In this document: positions 8,714 to 18,465 of the stretch, in pieces
Numbering within the stretch: the first letter of the stretch is position 1
Layout of the letters: each line of letters starts with the position of its first letter
From: Sulfitobacter maritimus
GTDB lineage: Bacteria > Pseudomonadota > Alphaproteobacteria > Rhodobacterales > Rhodobacteraceae
NCBI RefSeq assembly: GCF_013346665.1
Contig: NZ_JABVBB010000038.1
Coordinates: forward strand, 372,001 to 436,000
DNA length: 64,000 nt
Reading direction: 5' to 3'
Program-made: the position numbers and the translations under genes
The notes under the pieces: generated by a model
The model's input: only the letters and a program-made list of their open reading frames with translations
What the model was told of the DNA's origin: nothing
Databases searched by the model: none

Positions 8714-9127
8714 TCATTTAGCGGTGACGACCTTCATCACCAACTCCCCTTCTGGCTTAATTGGGCCATCTTCCTTAGCACCCAACGTATATTCGAATAC
8801 ACCGGTTTTCATGCCGCCCTCTTCGGAATGCACCATAAGCATCAGCATATCACCTGAGGCGACTTCCTCTTGCAATATCGCCGCCACATCCGTGCTCTCC
8901 CCGGCCCGCAGCGGCGCATAGGCAACGACGGGGCCGGGCTTCATATCAGCATCGGTCCGGTGCACGACCAGCCAGCCATTTTCGCCTGCCATAACCTTAT
9001 CCGCCGTTACGACACCGCTTGATACGTCTTGATCAGAAGCTTCCACCATCGGCGTGGCATGAGCCGCGGCAAAGGCGGCGCCGGTTGTCAGAGCGAATGC
9101 GAGTGTTGCGCTTGTCAGAATTCTCAT
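8714..9127 (-). CDS. Secreted protein with a DUF7282-like domain
   Basis: A 137-residue protein with a clean signal peptide (about residues 1-20, cleavage near AFA-AAHA). The mature part has the pattern DQDVSSGVVTADKVMAGENGW followed by LVVHRTDAD, a beta-rich arrangement resembling the DUF7282 family of exported proteins. No catalytic residues or cysteines are apparent. The start is ATG 9127, behind a full AGGAGG. It is divergent from an exported MsrA across 226 bases. Function is unknown; the domain name is a recollection of pattern. Confidence 0.7.
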   Translation of the reverse strand: MRILTSATLAFALTTGAAFAAAHATPMVEASDQDVSSGVVTADKVMAGENGWLVVHRTDADMKPGPVVAYAPLRAGESTDVAAILQEEVASGDMLMLMVHSEEGGMKTGVFEYTLGAKEDGPIKPEGELVMKVVTAK

Positions 9128-9353
9128 TTGGTTTTCCTCCTGTTGAACCTGACACAGTCACGTGTGGTCTCCGTTCAAAGTTTCGCACCTCTCTAATTAA
9201 TTCCTACGGCATAAAAATGCGCTTTAAACGATGCGGGCTCATCCCGGTGCCATCCGCCCTCTTCAATTTGGCTTCACTACAGCGTGACTTTCCCCACCCT
9301 GATCTTGCGCTACCCTCGACCGCGCGGCAGCGTTAGCGCAAAGGAGGACCGTC

Positions 9354-10019
9354 ATGTTCCGAAAAAGAATCGTAAAGCCCACCATCCTTACTCTTGCCAT
9401 CGCCCTCGGCTTTGTCGTGCAAAGCAGAAGCGCTGAAGCGGCAGAGACTGAGGTGCTAACCGTCGCAGGCGGCTGTTTCTGGTGCGTAGAGGCCGACTTC
9501 GAGTCGGTACGGGGGGTGAAAGAGGCCGTGTCCGGCTTTGCCGGGGGGCGAACCAAGAACCCGACCTACAAACAAGTCACAGGCGGCAACACTGGCCATT
9601 ATGAGGCCGTGCAGATCACATTCGATCCTTCCGTGGTCAGCCGAGATACGCTGCTCGACCTCTTTTTCCGCTCCATCGACCCGACAGACGCCGGGGGTCA
9701 ATTCTGTGATCGCGGCGAAAGCTACCGCACCGCAATCTTTGCAGGCACTGCCGCGCAGAAAGCCGCAGCAGAGGAAGCGAAAGCCGAGGCTCAGGCCGCT
9801 TTGGGCACAGAAGTCGTGACACCAATCCTGGGCGATGCGCCGTTCTACCCGGCAGAGAGCTACCACCAAGATTACTACAAGAGCAGCGATCGGCTGGCTT
9901 TCAGCAGCGTTGGCTTGGGGGTCAAGAAATCGGTGGCCTACAAACGCTACCGCGAAGGCTGTGGGCGCGATGCGCGGGTGAAACAGCTTTGGGGTAGTGA
10001 CGCGCCTTTTGTTAACTAA
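9354..10019 (+). CDS. msrA: Peptide methionine sulfoxide reductase A, probably exported
   Basis: Reduces methionine-S-sulfoxide in proteins. The catalytic cysteine is C41 in GGCFWCVE, and the ESYHQDYY segment typical of MsrA is present. The 221-residue protein begins with a basic stretch and a hydrophobic segment (about residues 10-22) ending in an AEAA-like cleavage site. This points to a periplasmic enzyme rather than the usual cytoplasmic one. The start is ATG 9354, with AAAGGAGG seven bases ahead. How its cysteines would be re-reduced outside the cytoplasm is not evident: no msrB or thioredoxin-like partner is adjacent. The next gene is convergent, three bases away. Confidence 0.93.
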   Translation: MFRKRIVKPTILTLAIALGFVVQSRSAEAAETEVLTVAGGCFWCVEADFESVRGVKEAVSGFAGGRTKNPTYKQVTGGNTGHYEAVQITFDPSVVSRDTLLDLFFRSIDPTDAGGQFCDRGESYRTAIFAGTAAQKAAAEEAKAEAQAALGTEVVTPILGDAPFYPAESYHQDYYKSSDRLAFSSVGLGVKKSVAYKRYREGCGRDARVKQLWGSDAPFVN

Positions 10020-10022
10020 CGG

Positions 10023-10898
10023 TTAGACGTCAAAATCATGGTCCCTGACGTCCTTGAGGTCGGGGATCACATCGGCTGTGCCGTGGCGCGTTACCATCAG
10101 TGCTCCGGCCCGCATGGCAAGATCAATGGCCTGTGGCATCGTCATTCCCCGATCCAACCCTGCGACAAGGTAGCCGGTAAAGGTATCGCCCGCGCCGGTG
10201 GTATCGACGGCCTCAACCGGGTAGGCCGGGTAGGTTTCGATCCGATGCACCTTGTTAGAGACCCATTCGCATCCACCTGCGCCCAGCGTCACAACGATAT
10301 CATCCACTGGCAGTTGCCGCAGTTCAGCGCCGGTCGCTTTGCGCAATTGTGCCGCTTCAACCTCGTTCAGGACGAGCAAATCGATATGGTCGATAATCGC
10401 TAAAATGGCCTCTGGATCGAAAGGCGCAGCGGCATAAGCCAGCCGCAGGCCTAGGGTCTTGCCAGTGCGCGCCGCAAAGTTCTGACCATTGGTCTCATTC
10501 TGCATCAACAGCCAATCACCCGATGAAGCCTCGCTCAGCGCCGCTCCGATCATCTCTTCGGTGAACTCGTGGTTGGTGCCGGGAAAGATAACGATGTTAT
10601 TCTCCCCCTCAAAATCGACAGCGATATTCGCGTGGCCGGTCGCCCCCTCCATCAAAGTGATATGCGCGGTTTCGACCCCATATTCCAACAGCCGTTCCAA
10701 CGCCCATCCACCATCAGCACCAAGGGCGCCGATATGCATAACCCGCGTCCCGGCACGTGCTGCGGCGACCGACATATTGGCCCCTTTACCACCTAGACCC
10801 TGCCGAAACTTTCGCGCGGAAATGGTCTCCCCCGGTCCCGGCAGATGCGGCAGCAGATAGAAGTTATCCGCGTTGATAGAGCCGAGATTCCAGATCAT
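10023..10898 (-). CDS. PfkB-family (ribokinase-like) sugar kinase
   Basis: A 291-residue kinase with both PfkB signatures: GGKGANMSVAAARAG near residue 37 and DTTGAGDTFTGYLVAG near 232, with the catalytic Asp in the latter. It most resembles ribokinases, but the substrate is not settled by sequence. Its start overlaps the maeB stop as TGATG, so it is coupled to and downstream of the malic enzyme gene. That suggests a carbon-metabolism role, but there is no transporter or regulator next to it. It ends convergent with msrA. Confidence 0.85.
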   Translation of the reverse strand: MIWNLGSINADNFYLLPHLPGPGETISARKFRQGLGGKGANMSVAAARAGTRVMHIGALGADGGWALERLLEYGVETAHITLMEGATGHANIAVDFEGENNIVIFPGTNHEFTEEMIGAALSEASSGDWLLMQNETNGQNFAARTGKTLGLRLAYAAAPFDPEAILAIIDHIDLLVLNEVEAAQLRKATGAELRQLPVDDIVVTLGAGGCEWVSNKVHRIETYPAYPVEAVDTTGAGDTFTGYLVAGLDRGMTMPQAIDLAMRAGALMVTRHGTADVIPDLKDVRDHDFDV

Positions 10899-13156
10899 CA
10901 GCCCACCTTACAGGCCGCAAGAATGGCCATGTTCAGGATGTCATTGGCTGTCGACGCCGAAGAGCAGATTTGGATCGACTTATCCAAACCCGTCAGGATC
11001 GGTCCGAGCACCGTGGCTCCAGCCATTTCTTGCATCAGTTTCACCGAAATGCTGGCTGAGTGCCGCGCAGGCACCACAAGAATATTCGCAGGGCCGGTGA
11101 GGCGCGAGAACGGATAGTTCGCTTGGCTGGCAGCATTGAGCGCCACATCGACAGTCATCTCGCCTTCGTACTCAAAATTTACCCCACGACGATCCAGCAC
11201 CTCGGGCGCGAGGTGCATCTTCTCGGCCCGCTCCGACACAGGATAGCCAAAGGTCGAGAAGCTGACAAAAGCCACCCGTGGCTCCAACCCCAAGTGCCGC
11301 GCGACCCGCGCACCGCTTTCGGCGATATTGGCCAGATCGTGTTCGTCGGGCCATTCATGCACCAGCGTATCAGCGATAAAGACGATCCGCCCCTTATGCA
11401 GCAACGCCGTGATCCCGGCGGCGCCCGCTTTGGCGTTGGCCTCAAAGACATGGTTGAGCCGTTCCAGCACATGCGCCGATTTGCGGGTGGCGCCAGTGAC
11501 CAGACCGTCACCGTGACCATGCGCCAACATCAGCGCCGCAAAAACGTGACGATCACGTGACGCAAGGCGGTGAATGTCTTTGCGGTCAAACCCCTTGCGC
11601 TGCAAGCGGCCGTAGAGGAAATCTTTGTAGGTCTGCAAATGCTGCGTATTGGCGGCGTTCACCACCTCCAACTCGCGCACGGCGTCCTCCATGCCACTGG
11701 CTTCCAGCTTGGCGCGGACGTCATCTTCGCGCCCAACGACCAGCGCTTTGCCCAACCCGGCACGCTGATACATTACTGCGGCACGCAATACCTTTGGATC
11801 GTCGCCTTCGGCAAAAATCATCCGTGCTTGGTTGGCACGTGCCCGCGCATTGATGCCGCGTAGGATGCTCGCGGTCGGGTCCATGCGCGATTTCAGACCG
11901 ACTTCATAGGCGTCCATATCGATGATCGGACGACGGGCAGCGCCCGTATCCATCCCCGCTTTGGCTACGGCTGGGGGAATACGGTGAATAAGACGGGGGT
12001 CAAAAGGCGTTGGAATGATGTAATCGCGCCCAAAGGTCAGCGTCTTGCCATAGGCCAGCGCCACCTCATCTGGCACATCTTCCCGCGCTAATTGCGCCAA
12101 AGCATGGGCGCAGGCGATCTTCATCTCGTCGTTAATGGCGCGGGCATGAATATCCAGCGCCCCACGGAAGAGATAGGGGAAGCCCAGCACGTTATTCACC
12201 TGATTGGGATAATCCGAACGGCCTGTGGCGACGATAGCATCCATGCGGACCTCATGCGCCTCTTCTGGCGTGATCTCCGGGTCCGGGTTCGCCATGGCAA
12301 AGATCACCGGATCATCGGCCATAGAGGCGACCATATCAGGCGTCACAGCCCCCTTCGCAGATACGCCAAGGAAGACATCAGCGCCCTTCATTGCTTCTTC
12401 GAGCGTGCGCAGCTCGGTATTAGCTGCATGGGCCGATTTCCACTGGTTCATGCCCTCAGTGCGACCTTGATAGATCACACCTTTCGTGTCGCACATGATG
12501 CAGTTGTCGTGTTTCGCGCCCATCGCTTTGAGCAACTCTAAGCACGCGATCCCCGCCGCCCCGGCACCATTCAATACGATCCGCACATCTTCGATCTTTT
12601 TGCCCGACAGATGCAGCGCGTTGATCAGACCTGCCGCACAAATGACCGCCGTGCCGTGTTGGTCGTCATGGAAAACGGGGATGTCCATTTCCTCTTTCAG
12701 ACGCTGTTCAATGATAAAACATTCCGGCGCCTTGATGTCTTCGAGGTTGATGCCCCCAAAGGTCGGCCCCATCAGCTTGCAAGCGTTGATAAAAGCTTCG
12801 GTGTCTTCTGTGTCGAGTTCAATGTCGATGGAGTTTACATCCGCAAAGCGCTTGAACAGCACCGCCTTGCCTTCCATCACCGGCTTGGACGCCAGCGCGC
12901 CGAGGTTTCCCAGCCCCAAGACTGCTGTCCCGTTGGACACCACGGCGACCAGATTGCCCTTGTTGGTATAGTCATAGACTGTTTCTGGGCTTTCGGCGAT
13001 CGCCTCACAGGGCACGGCGACACCCGGCGAATAGGCAAGGCTCAGGTCCCGCTGGGTGGTCATCGGCACTGTAGCCGAGATCTCAAACTTTCCGGGCGTC
13101 GGTTCAAGGTGAAAGGCAAGCGCCTCTTCAGAGGTGATACGGTTCTTTCTCGTCAC
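10898..13156 (-). CDS. maeB: NADP-dependent malic enzyme with C-terminal phosphotransacetylase-like domain
   Basis: Oxidatively decarboxylates malate to pyruvate. The 752-residue protein is the large bacterial form. The N-terminal malic enzyme part has SLAYSPGVAVPC, FHDDQHGTA and the NAD(P) fold VLNGAGAAGIACLELL; the last ~320 residues form a PTA-like domain, usually regulatory (acetyl-CoA sensing) rather than catalytic. The start is GTG 13156 (VTRKNRITSEEAL), seven bases after AAAAGGG. A longer frame to 13351 would begin at TTG and run through the divergent mutS promoter. pfkB follows with an overlapping start. Confidence 0.94.
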   Translation of the reverse strand: MTRKNRITSEEALAFHLEPTPGKFEISATVPMTTQRDLSLAYSPGVAVPCEAIAESPETVYDYTNKGNLVAVVSNGTAVLGLGNLGALASKPVMEGKAVLFKRFADVNSIDIELDTEDTEAFINACKLMGPTFGGINLEDIKAPECFIIEQRLKEEMDIPVFHDDQHGTAVICAAGLINALHLSGKKIEDVRIVLNGAGAAGIACLELLKAMGAKHDNCIMCDTKGVIYQGRTEGMNQWKSAHAANTELRTLEEAMKGADVFLGVSAKGAVTPDMVASMADDPVIFAMANPDPEITPEEAHEVRMDAIVATGRSDYPNQVNNVLGFPYLFRGALDIHARAINDEMKIACAHALAQLAREDVPDEVALAYGKTLTFGRDYIIPTPFDPRLIHRIPPAVAKAGMDTGAARRPIIDMDAYEVGLKSRMDPTASILRGINARARANQARMIFAEGDDPKVLRAAVMYQRAGLGKALVVGREDDVRAKLEASGMEDAVRELEVVNAANTQHLQTYKDFLYGRLQRKGFDRKDIHRLASRDRHVFAALMLAHGHGDGLVTGATRKSAHVLERLNHVFEANAKAGAAGITALLHKGRIVFIADTLVHEWPDEHDLANIAESGARVARHLGLEPRVAFVSFSTFGYPVSERAEKMHLAPEVLDRRGVNFEYEGEMTVDVALNAASQANYPFSRLTGPANILVVPARHSASISVKLMQEMAGATVLGPILTGLDKSIQICSSASTANDILNMAILAACKVG

Positions 13157-13326
13157 GACATGGCCCTTTTCCTGCTTCGAAATCTTTTTAGCCACGATCG
13201 CGGGGCTACACAACGCGGGCGCGGCGTCAGCGCAGATTTGCACGACAAAGACCGCCCATCGCACCCGCACCCCCTTTCCCTGCTTCGGGGGGTTTTGTAG
13301 GGTCCGCGCGGCAACAGGGGGCAGCC

Positions 13327-15972
13327 GTGCAGTCAGAAAAAGTAACGCCAATGATGGCGCAATACCTTGAGCTTAAAGCGAACCACGCGGATGCGCTGCT
13401 GTTTTACCGCATGGGCGATTTCTACGAGATGTTTTTTGACGATGCCATCGCCGCGGCGGAGGCGTTGGACATTGCGCTGACCAAACGCGGCAAACATCAG
13501 GGCAAGGACATTGCTATGTGCGGCGTGCCAGTCCATGCCGCCGAAGGCTATCTGCTCACGCTGATCCGCAAAGGCTTTCGTGTGGCTGTTTGCGAACAGA
13601 TGGAAAGCCCCGCAGAAGCGAAAAAACGTGGCTACAAAGCGGTCGTGAAACGCGATGTGGTGCGGCTGGTCACCCCCGGTACGCTGACGGAGGAGTCGCT
13701 GCTCGAGGCGCGTCGTCACAACTACCTCGCAGCTTTTGCAGAGGTCCGTGATGCCTGTGCGCTGGCGTGGGTGGATATCTCAACAGGTGCGTTCCATGTG
13801 ATGCCTTTGGCACAGGTGCGGCTGGGTCCGGAACTGGCGCGGCTTGCGCCCTCGGAGTTGATTGTCTCGGAAGCGAAAGAGGGTGATTTGCACGAAGTCG
13901 TCTCTGAATTCGGCATAGCCCTGACAGGTTTGGCACGCTCGGCGTTCGACAGCACCAGTGCCGAAAAGCGCGTTTGCGAATTGTTTGACATTGCGACCCT
14001 CGAAGCCTTTGGCAGCTTTACCCGTGCCGAGGTTTCCGCCATGGGCGCGGTAATAGAATACCTCACCATCACACAACGCGGCAACCTGCCACTGCTGCGC
14101 CCGCCCCAAAAAGAGGCCGAAGCCCGCACCGTTCAGATCGACGCGGCGACCCGGCGCAATTTGGAACTGACACATTCGCTAAACGGGGGGCGCGCGGGAT
14201 CGCTTTTGTCGATCATGGACAACACAGCCACCGCCGCCGGTGCGCGACTGCTTGAGCGGCGTATCTCCAGTCCATCGCGGGTTGTCGATGTGGTGAAAAC
14301 CCGCGCAGATGCGGTGAGCTTTGCCTTTGACACACCGCGCATTGCCCAAGTCATCCGCGAGCGTCTGCGCAATGTCCCAGACCTTGACCGTGCGCTTTCC
14401 CGGTTGTCCCTAGACCGAGGCGGGCCGCGCGACCTTGCGGCCATTCGCAACGGGTTAATCGAAGCAGAAGCCCTGCATCAGTCCCTGACAGAACATGATC
14501 TACCCGATCTTCTGAAAGATGCCGCCGAAGGCTTGCAGGGTCATGGCGCGTTGATCGACCTATTAGACAGCGCCTTGGTCGCCGAGCCACCGTTGATGGT
14601 GCGCGATGGCGGGTTCATTGCGCCGGGCTATGACGAAGACCTCGACGCCGCGCGGCAGTTGCGTGACGAAGGCCGGGGTGTGATCGCTGGGATGCAGCAG
14701 CAAATCGTCTCTGAAACGGGGATTTCATCCCTCAAGATCAAACATAACAACGTATTGGGCTATTTCATCGAATGCACCGCCACCCATGCGGAAAAGATGC
14801 TCTCCCCGCCCCTGTCAGACACTTTTATCCACCGTCAGACGACAGCCAACCAAGTGCGTTTTACCACGGTCGAACTGTCAGAGTTGGAGACGAAAATCCT
14901 CAACGCGGGAAACAACGCGCAGGAGATCGAAAAGCGACTCTATGAAAGGTTGCGCAATGCGGTTCTGGATCATGCTGTCGAGATCGGCGGTGCGTCTTCC
15001 GGATTGGCCGAAGTCGATCTTGCCGCCGCGCTGGCGGACCTTGCCCGCAGCGAAAACTGGACCCGACCCCGTGTCGATATGAGCCGCGCTTTCGACATCA
15101 AAGGCGGTCGCCATCCCGTTGTCGAACGTGCCTTGGCCCAGCAATCGGGCGAGCCGTTCATTGCCAATGACTGCGACCTGAGCGCAGAGGGCGAGGCGGC
15201 AAATATCTGGCTGCTGACTGGTCCGAACATGGCGGGTAAATCGACCTTTCTGCGTCAGAACGCGTTGATCGCATTGATGGCGCAGATGGGCAGCTTCGTG
15301 CCCGCCTCGTCAGCACATATCGGCATCGTCAGCCAGTTGTTCAGCCGCGTCGGCGCGTCAGATGACCTCGCCCGAGGTCGCTCAACCTTCATGGTCGAGA
15401 TGGTGGAAACCGCTGCAATTTTAAACCAAGCCGACGACCGTGCGCTGGTGATCCTTGATGAGATCGGGCGTGGCACGGCGACCTATGACGGGCTTTCGAT
15501 CGCTTGGGCCACGCTGGAGCACCTTCACGACGTGAATCGAGCGCGGGCACTGTTTGCCACCCATTACCACGAGATGACCGCCCTCGCAGGCAAGCTGCCA
15601 GGGGTCGATAACGCAACTGTGGCGGTGAAAGAATGGGAGGGCGACGTCGTTTTCCTGCATGAAGTCCGCAAGGGCGCCGCAGACCGGTCTTATGGTGTCC
15701 AGGTCGCGCAGCTTGCAGGTCTGCCCGCCCCCGTCATCGCCCGCGCGCGTGTGGTGCTAGAAGCCTTGGAAAAAGGCGAACGCGAAGGCGGAGCAACGCA
15801 AAAGACCTTGATCGACGATCTGCCGCTCTTTGCCGTCAGCCCTACCCCGCAACCACAGCCAGCTAAGACCTCTGCGGTGGAAGAGAAGCTGAAAGAGGTC
15901 ATTCCCGACGAACTCTCCCCGCGGGAGGCGCTTGAGCTGATTTATAAACTAAAAGAGGCGGCCAAAACCTGA
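13327..15972 (+). CDS. mutS: DNA mismatch repair ATPase MutS
   Basis: Recognises mismatches and starts methyl- or nick-directed repair. The 881-residue protein has the mismatch-reading F-x-E in FYEMFF, Walker A GPNMAGKSTFLRQ, Walker B LVILDEIGRGTATYDG and ATHYHEM. The C-terminal tail (SPREALELIYKLKE) matches the tetramerisation helix. The start is GTG 13327, with AGGGGG six bases before. ATG 13351 is an alternative but would drop the VTP residues usual in relatives. A GC-rich C5/G6 repeat (13270-13292) lies in the gap shared with divergent maeB. Confidence 0.96.
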   Translation: MQSEKVTPMMAQYLELKANHADALLFYRMGDFYEMFFDDAIAAAEALDIALTKRGKHQGKDIAMCGVPVHAAEGYLLTLIRKGFRVAVCEQMESPAEAKKRGYKAVVKRDVVRLVTPGTLTEESLLEARRHNYLAAFAEVRDACALAWVDISTGAFHVMPLAQVRLGPELARLAPSELIVSEAKEGDLHEVVSEFGIALTGLARSAFDSTSAEKRVCELFDIATLEAFGSFTRAEVSAMGAVIEYLTITQRGNLPLLRPPQKEAEARTVQIDAATRRNLELTHSLNGGRAGSLLSIMDNTATAAGARLLERRISSPSRVVDVVKTRADAVSFAFDTPRIAQVIRERLRNVPDLDRALSRLSLDRGGPRDLAAIRNGLIEAEALHQSLTEHDLPDLLKDAAEGLQGHGALIDLLDSALVAEPPLMVRDGGFIAPGYDEDLDAARQLRDEGRGVIAGMQQQIVSETGISSLKIKHNNVLGYFIECTATHAEKMLSPPLSDTFIHRQTTANQVRFTTVELSELETKILNAGNNAQEIEKRLYERLRNAVLDHAVEIGGASSGLAEVDLAAALADLARSENWTRPRVDMSRAFDIKGGRHPVVERALAQQSGEPFIANDCDLSAEGEAANIWLLTGPNMAGKSTFLRQNALIALMAQMGSFVPASSAHIGIVSQLFSRVGASDDLARGRSTFMVEMVETAAILNQADDRALVILDEIGRGTATYDGLSIAWATLEHLHDVNRARALFATHYHEMTALAGKLPGVDNATVAVKEWEGDVVFLHEVRKGAADRSYGVQVAQLAGLPAPVIARARVVLEALEKGEREGGATQKTLIDDLPLFAVSPTPQPQPAKTSAVEEKLKEVIPDELSPREALELIYKLKEAAKT

Positions 15973-15982
15973 CCGCCTCTTT
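15952..15982. terminator. Bidirectional terminator between mutS and grpE
   Basis: A perfect 10-bp inverted repeat, AAAGAGGCGG (15952-15961) and CCGCCTCTTT (15973-15982), overlaps the last codons of mutS. Both strands end in a T tract (TTT rightward, TTTT leftward), so it can end both the mutS and the grpE transcripts, which converge here. Confidence 0.75.
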
Positions 15983-16003
15983 CCAAACCGAACCGCTAAG
16001 CGC

Positions 16004-16567
16004 CTAGCTTGCTGGCGTCGAAGACACGCCAACCTGCGCAGGGCGCAGCAAACGGTCATGCAGCATGAAGCCTTCAGCAGAGACCTGAATGATCTCACCC
16101 GCGACCGTTCCCGGCACTGGCGCTTCGAACATCGCTTCGTGGTGCTTCGGATCGAACTTATCGCCCACCTCGGGCGCGATCAGTTCGATACCGTGCTTCT
16201 TAAACACGTTCAGCAGCTCGCGCATGGTCAGTTGGATACCTTCCAACAGCGGGCCAAGCGACTCGCGCTGCTCGTCCGTGGTGGTTTCCAACGCGCGTTT
16301 CATATTGTCATAGACCGGCAGCATGTCACGGGCGAGCTTTGACCCGCCGTAGTTTTCTGCCTCGCGCCGGTCCTTGTCAGACCGTTTGCGCGCATTCTCT
16401 GCGTCGGCCAGCGCACGCATGAAACGGTCACGATACTGATCCCGCTCGGCGCGCAACTCCTCTACCGCGAGCGCTTTCTCATCGATCTCGGCCATTTCTT
16501 CGGCGTATTCTTCAGCTTCGGCGCTGTCGATCTCGTCCAAAAAATCGTTTTCTTTCGGCTCTGCCAT
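16004..16567 (-). CDS. grpE: Nucleotide exchange factor GrpE
   Basis: Releases ADP from DnaK. The 187-residue protein has an acidic coiled-coil N-terminus, a central dimer helix (RDRFMRALADAENARKR), and the C-terminal beta wing with the GDKFDPKHHEAMFE and GFMLHDRLLRPAQV signatures. It lies nine bases downstream of hrcA in an hrcA-grpE pair; dnaK/dnaJ are not in the window. It ends at a bidirectional terminator shared with mutS. Confidence 0.96.
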   Translation of the reverse strand: MAEPKENDFLDEIDSAEAEEYAEEMAEIDEKALAVEELRAERDQYRDRFMRALADAENARKRSDKDRREAENYGGSKLARDMLPVYDNMKRALETTTDEQRESLGPLLEGIQLTMRELLNVFKKHGIELIAPEVGDKFDPKHHEAMFEAPVPGTVAGEIIQVSAEGFMLHDRLLRPAQVGVSSTPAS

Positions 16568-16576
16568 GTTCCACCT

Positions 16577-17641
16577 CTAGTTCCGGTCGGAAATCAGCTT
16601 TCCCACCAGTTGTGCCGTGTAGTTCACGATCGGCACGATACGTCCATAATTCAAGCGGGTCGGGCCAATGACACCCACGGCCCCGATCACTTTACGATCA
16701 GCGTTCATATAAGGGGAAACCACCAGAGAGGAACCCGAAAGTGAGAAAAGTTTGTTTTCCGAGCCGATAAAAATGCGAACACCCTCCCCATCCTCAGCAA
16801 GTTCGAGGAATTCGGCGATGTCCCGCTTGCGTTCGAGGTCGTCAAACAGGCTGCGGATGCGTTCCAGGTCTTCAGCCTCGCTTTCGTTGTTGAGCAGATT
16901 CGAGCGTCCGCGCACAATGAGCCGTTCAGAATGTTCATTCTCACCGTCCCACAGCACGGCGCCGCTTTCGACCAACTGCTGCGCCAACACATCGATTTCC
17001 TGTCGCCGCTTAGCGATCTCTTGTTTTATGCTGCGTTGCAATTCGCTGATTGTCTTGCCTTCGACAAAAGCGTTCAGGAAATTCGCCGCTTCGCGCATGG
17101 AGCTTGGGGTCTGACCGGGCGGCGGGGTAAAGAGCCTGTTCTCCACATGGCCGTCAGAAAATACCAGAACCACCAGCGCCCGTTCCGCCGAAAGAGAGAC
17201 AAATTCGATATGTTTGATAGGTGCTTCATGCTTGGGAGTCAGCACGAGTGACGCGCCATGGGTCACGCCAGACAGGGCCGAGCCGATCCGGTCGAGCAGC
17301 CCCCCTACATCCGAAGAGTTATTGCCAAGGGTGGCGTCGATCTTCTCGCGGTCGAGCTCCGTCGGATCGCCGATCTCGATCATCCCGTCGACGAACATCC
17401 GCAGGCCCAACTGTGTTGGAATACGTCCGGCAGAGACATGTGGGCTGTCGAGCAGACCCATATACTCCAGATCTTGCATCACGTTTCGGATCGTCGCCGC
17501 CGATACCTTTTCGCTAAAATCGCGCGTCAGGGTCCGTGACCCCACCGGGTCTCCGCTTTCCAGATAGCCTTCGACCACCCGGCGAAAGACTTCGCGGGAT
17601 CGATCGTTCATATCTTGTAGCAATTCAGGCGTGTTTTTCAT
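16577..17641 (-). CDS. hrcA: Heat-inducible transcription repressor HrcA
   Basis: Represses class I heat-shock genes by binding CIRCE operators. The 354-residue protein has the N-terminal winged helix (SAATIRNVMQDLEYMGLL), the SAGRIPTQLGLRMFVD segment and the C-terminal GAF-like region ending VVSPYMNADRKVIGAVGVIGP. No CIRCE inverted repeat is visible in its own 110-base upstream gap, so it does not look autoregulated; its targets must lie elsewhere. The start is ATG 17641, behind GAGGAG. It is divergent from rph. Confidence 0.95.
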   Translation of the reverse strand: MKNTPELLQDMNDRSREVFRRVVEGYLESGDPVGSRTLTRDFSEKVSAATIRNVMQDLEYMGLLDSPHVSAGRIPTQLGLRMFVDGMIEIGDPTELDREKIDATLGNNSSDVGGLLDRIGSALSGVTHGASLVLTPKHEAPIKHIEFVSLSAERALVVLVFSDGHVENRLFTPPPGQTPSSMREAANFLNAFVEGKTISELQRSIKQEIAKRRQEIDVLAQQLVESGAVLWDGENEHSERLIVRGRSNLLNNESEAEDLERIRSLFDDLERKRDIAEFLELAEDGEGVRIFIGSENKLFSLSGSSLVVSPYMNADRKVIGAVGVIGPTRLNYGRIVPIVNYTAQLVGKLISDRN

Positions 17642-17661
17642 GGGTGCTCGCTCTCCTCTCT

Positions 17662-17690
17662 AATAAAGGTACAAGCCGGGCAAACGTCAA
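17662..17690 (-). promoter_or_regulatory. Probable sigma-70 promoter of hrcA-grpE
   Basis: Leftward TTGACG (17690-17685) and TTTATT (17667-17662) are spaced by 17 bases, with the hrcA start codon about 20 bases further on. Confidence 0.4.
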
Positions 17691-17751
17691 TCGGGGTTGC
17701 ATCAAAGCCGCGTGGGGCGGTATCCCCGGTCAACATTAAAAAGGATATGTC

Positions 17752-18465
17752 ATGCGCCCCTCTGGCCGGAAACTCGATGAAATGCGCGCCGTCTCGATCG
17801 AGACAGGTTTTACCAAACATGCCGAAGGGTCGGCCCTGATTAAGATGGGCGATACCCATGTGCTTTGCACCGCCACTATCGAGGACCGCGTGCCGCCGTT
17901 TATCAAAGGCTCAGGTCTGGGCTGGGTCACTGCAGAATACGGGATGTTGCCCCGCGCCACCAATACGCGGATGCGCCGTGAGGCCGCATCGGGCAAGCAA
18001 GGAGGCCGCACGGTTGAAATCCAGCGTCTGATTGGCCGTGCCCTGCGCGCAGGCGTGGATCGTTCCGCTTTGGGTGAGCGGCAGATCACCGTCGATTGTG
18101 ACGTGCTTCAAGCCGATGGCGGCACCCGCTGCGCGTCGATCACCGGCGGTTGGATCGCGCTGCGTCTGGCGGTCAACAAATTGATGAAGGCGGGCGATGT
18201 CATCTCTGACCCGCTGGTCGATCCGGTCGCGGCCGTGAGCTGTGGCATCTATGCAGGCCAGCCGGTGCTGGACCTTGATTACCCAGAGGATTCTGAAGCC
18301 GGCGTCGACGGTAACTTCATCATGACCGGCTCAGGTAAGCTGATCGAAGTGCAGATGAGCGCAGAAGGCTCTACTTATAGCCGTGACCAGATGAACCAAC
18401 TGATGGACTTGGCTGAAAAAGGCGTGAGCGAATTGGCAGAAATTCAAAAATCGGTCACAGCATGA
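17752..18465 (+). CDS. rph: Ribonuclease PH
   Basis: Phosphorolytic 3'-5' exoribonuclease that trims tRNA 3' ends. The 237-residue protein has the RNase PH core with [26 protein letters not shown] and [18 protein letters not shown]. The start is ATG 17752, with AAAAAGGA upstream. Its stop overlaps the rdgB start as ATGA, and hemW follows, giving a three-gene rightward operon. Confidence 0.97.
   Translation: MRPSGRKLDEMRAVSIETGFTKHAEGSALIKMGDTHVLCTATIEDRVPPFIKGSGLGWVTAEYGMLPRATNTRMRREAASGKQGGRTVEIQRLIGRALRAGVDRSALGERQITVDCDVLQADGGTRCASITGGWIALRLAVNKLMKAGDVISDPLVDPVAAVSCGIYAGQPVLDLDYPEDSEAGVDGNFIMTGSGKLIEVQMSAEGSTYSRDQMNQLMDLAEKGVSELAEIQKSVTA

Noticed and set aside
10012-10026. CtrA-like TTAA-N7-TTAG between msrA and the PfkB kinase
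   Set aside because: One half-site is imperfect and it lies between two convergent stop codons, not at a promoter.
13157-13351. N-terminal extension of maeB to 817 residues
   Set aside because: It would need a TTG start within mutS and cross the divergent promoter region; GTG 13156 has a good ribosome site and gives normal family length.
17642-17751. CIRCE operator before hrcA
   Set aside because: No TTAGCACTC-N9-GAGTGCTAA or near match was found in the gap.
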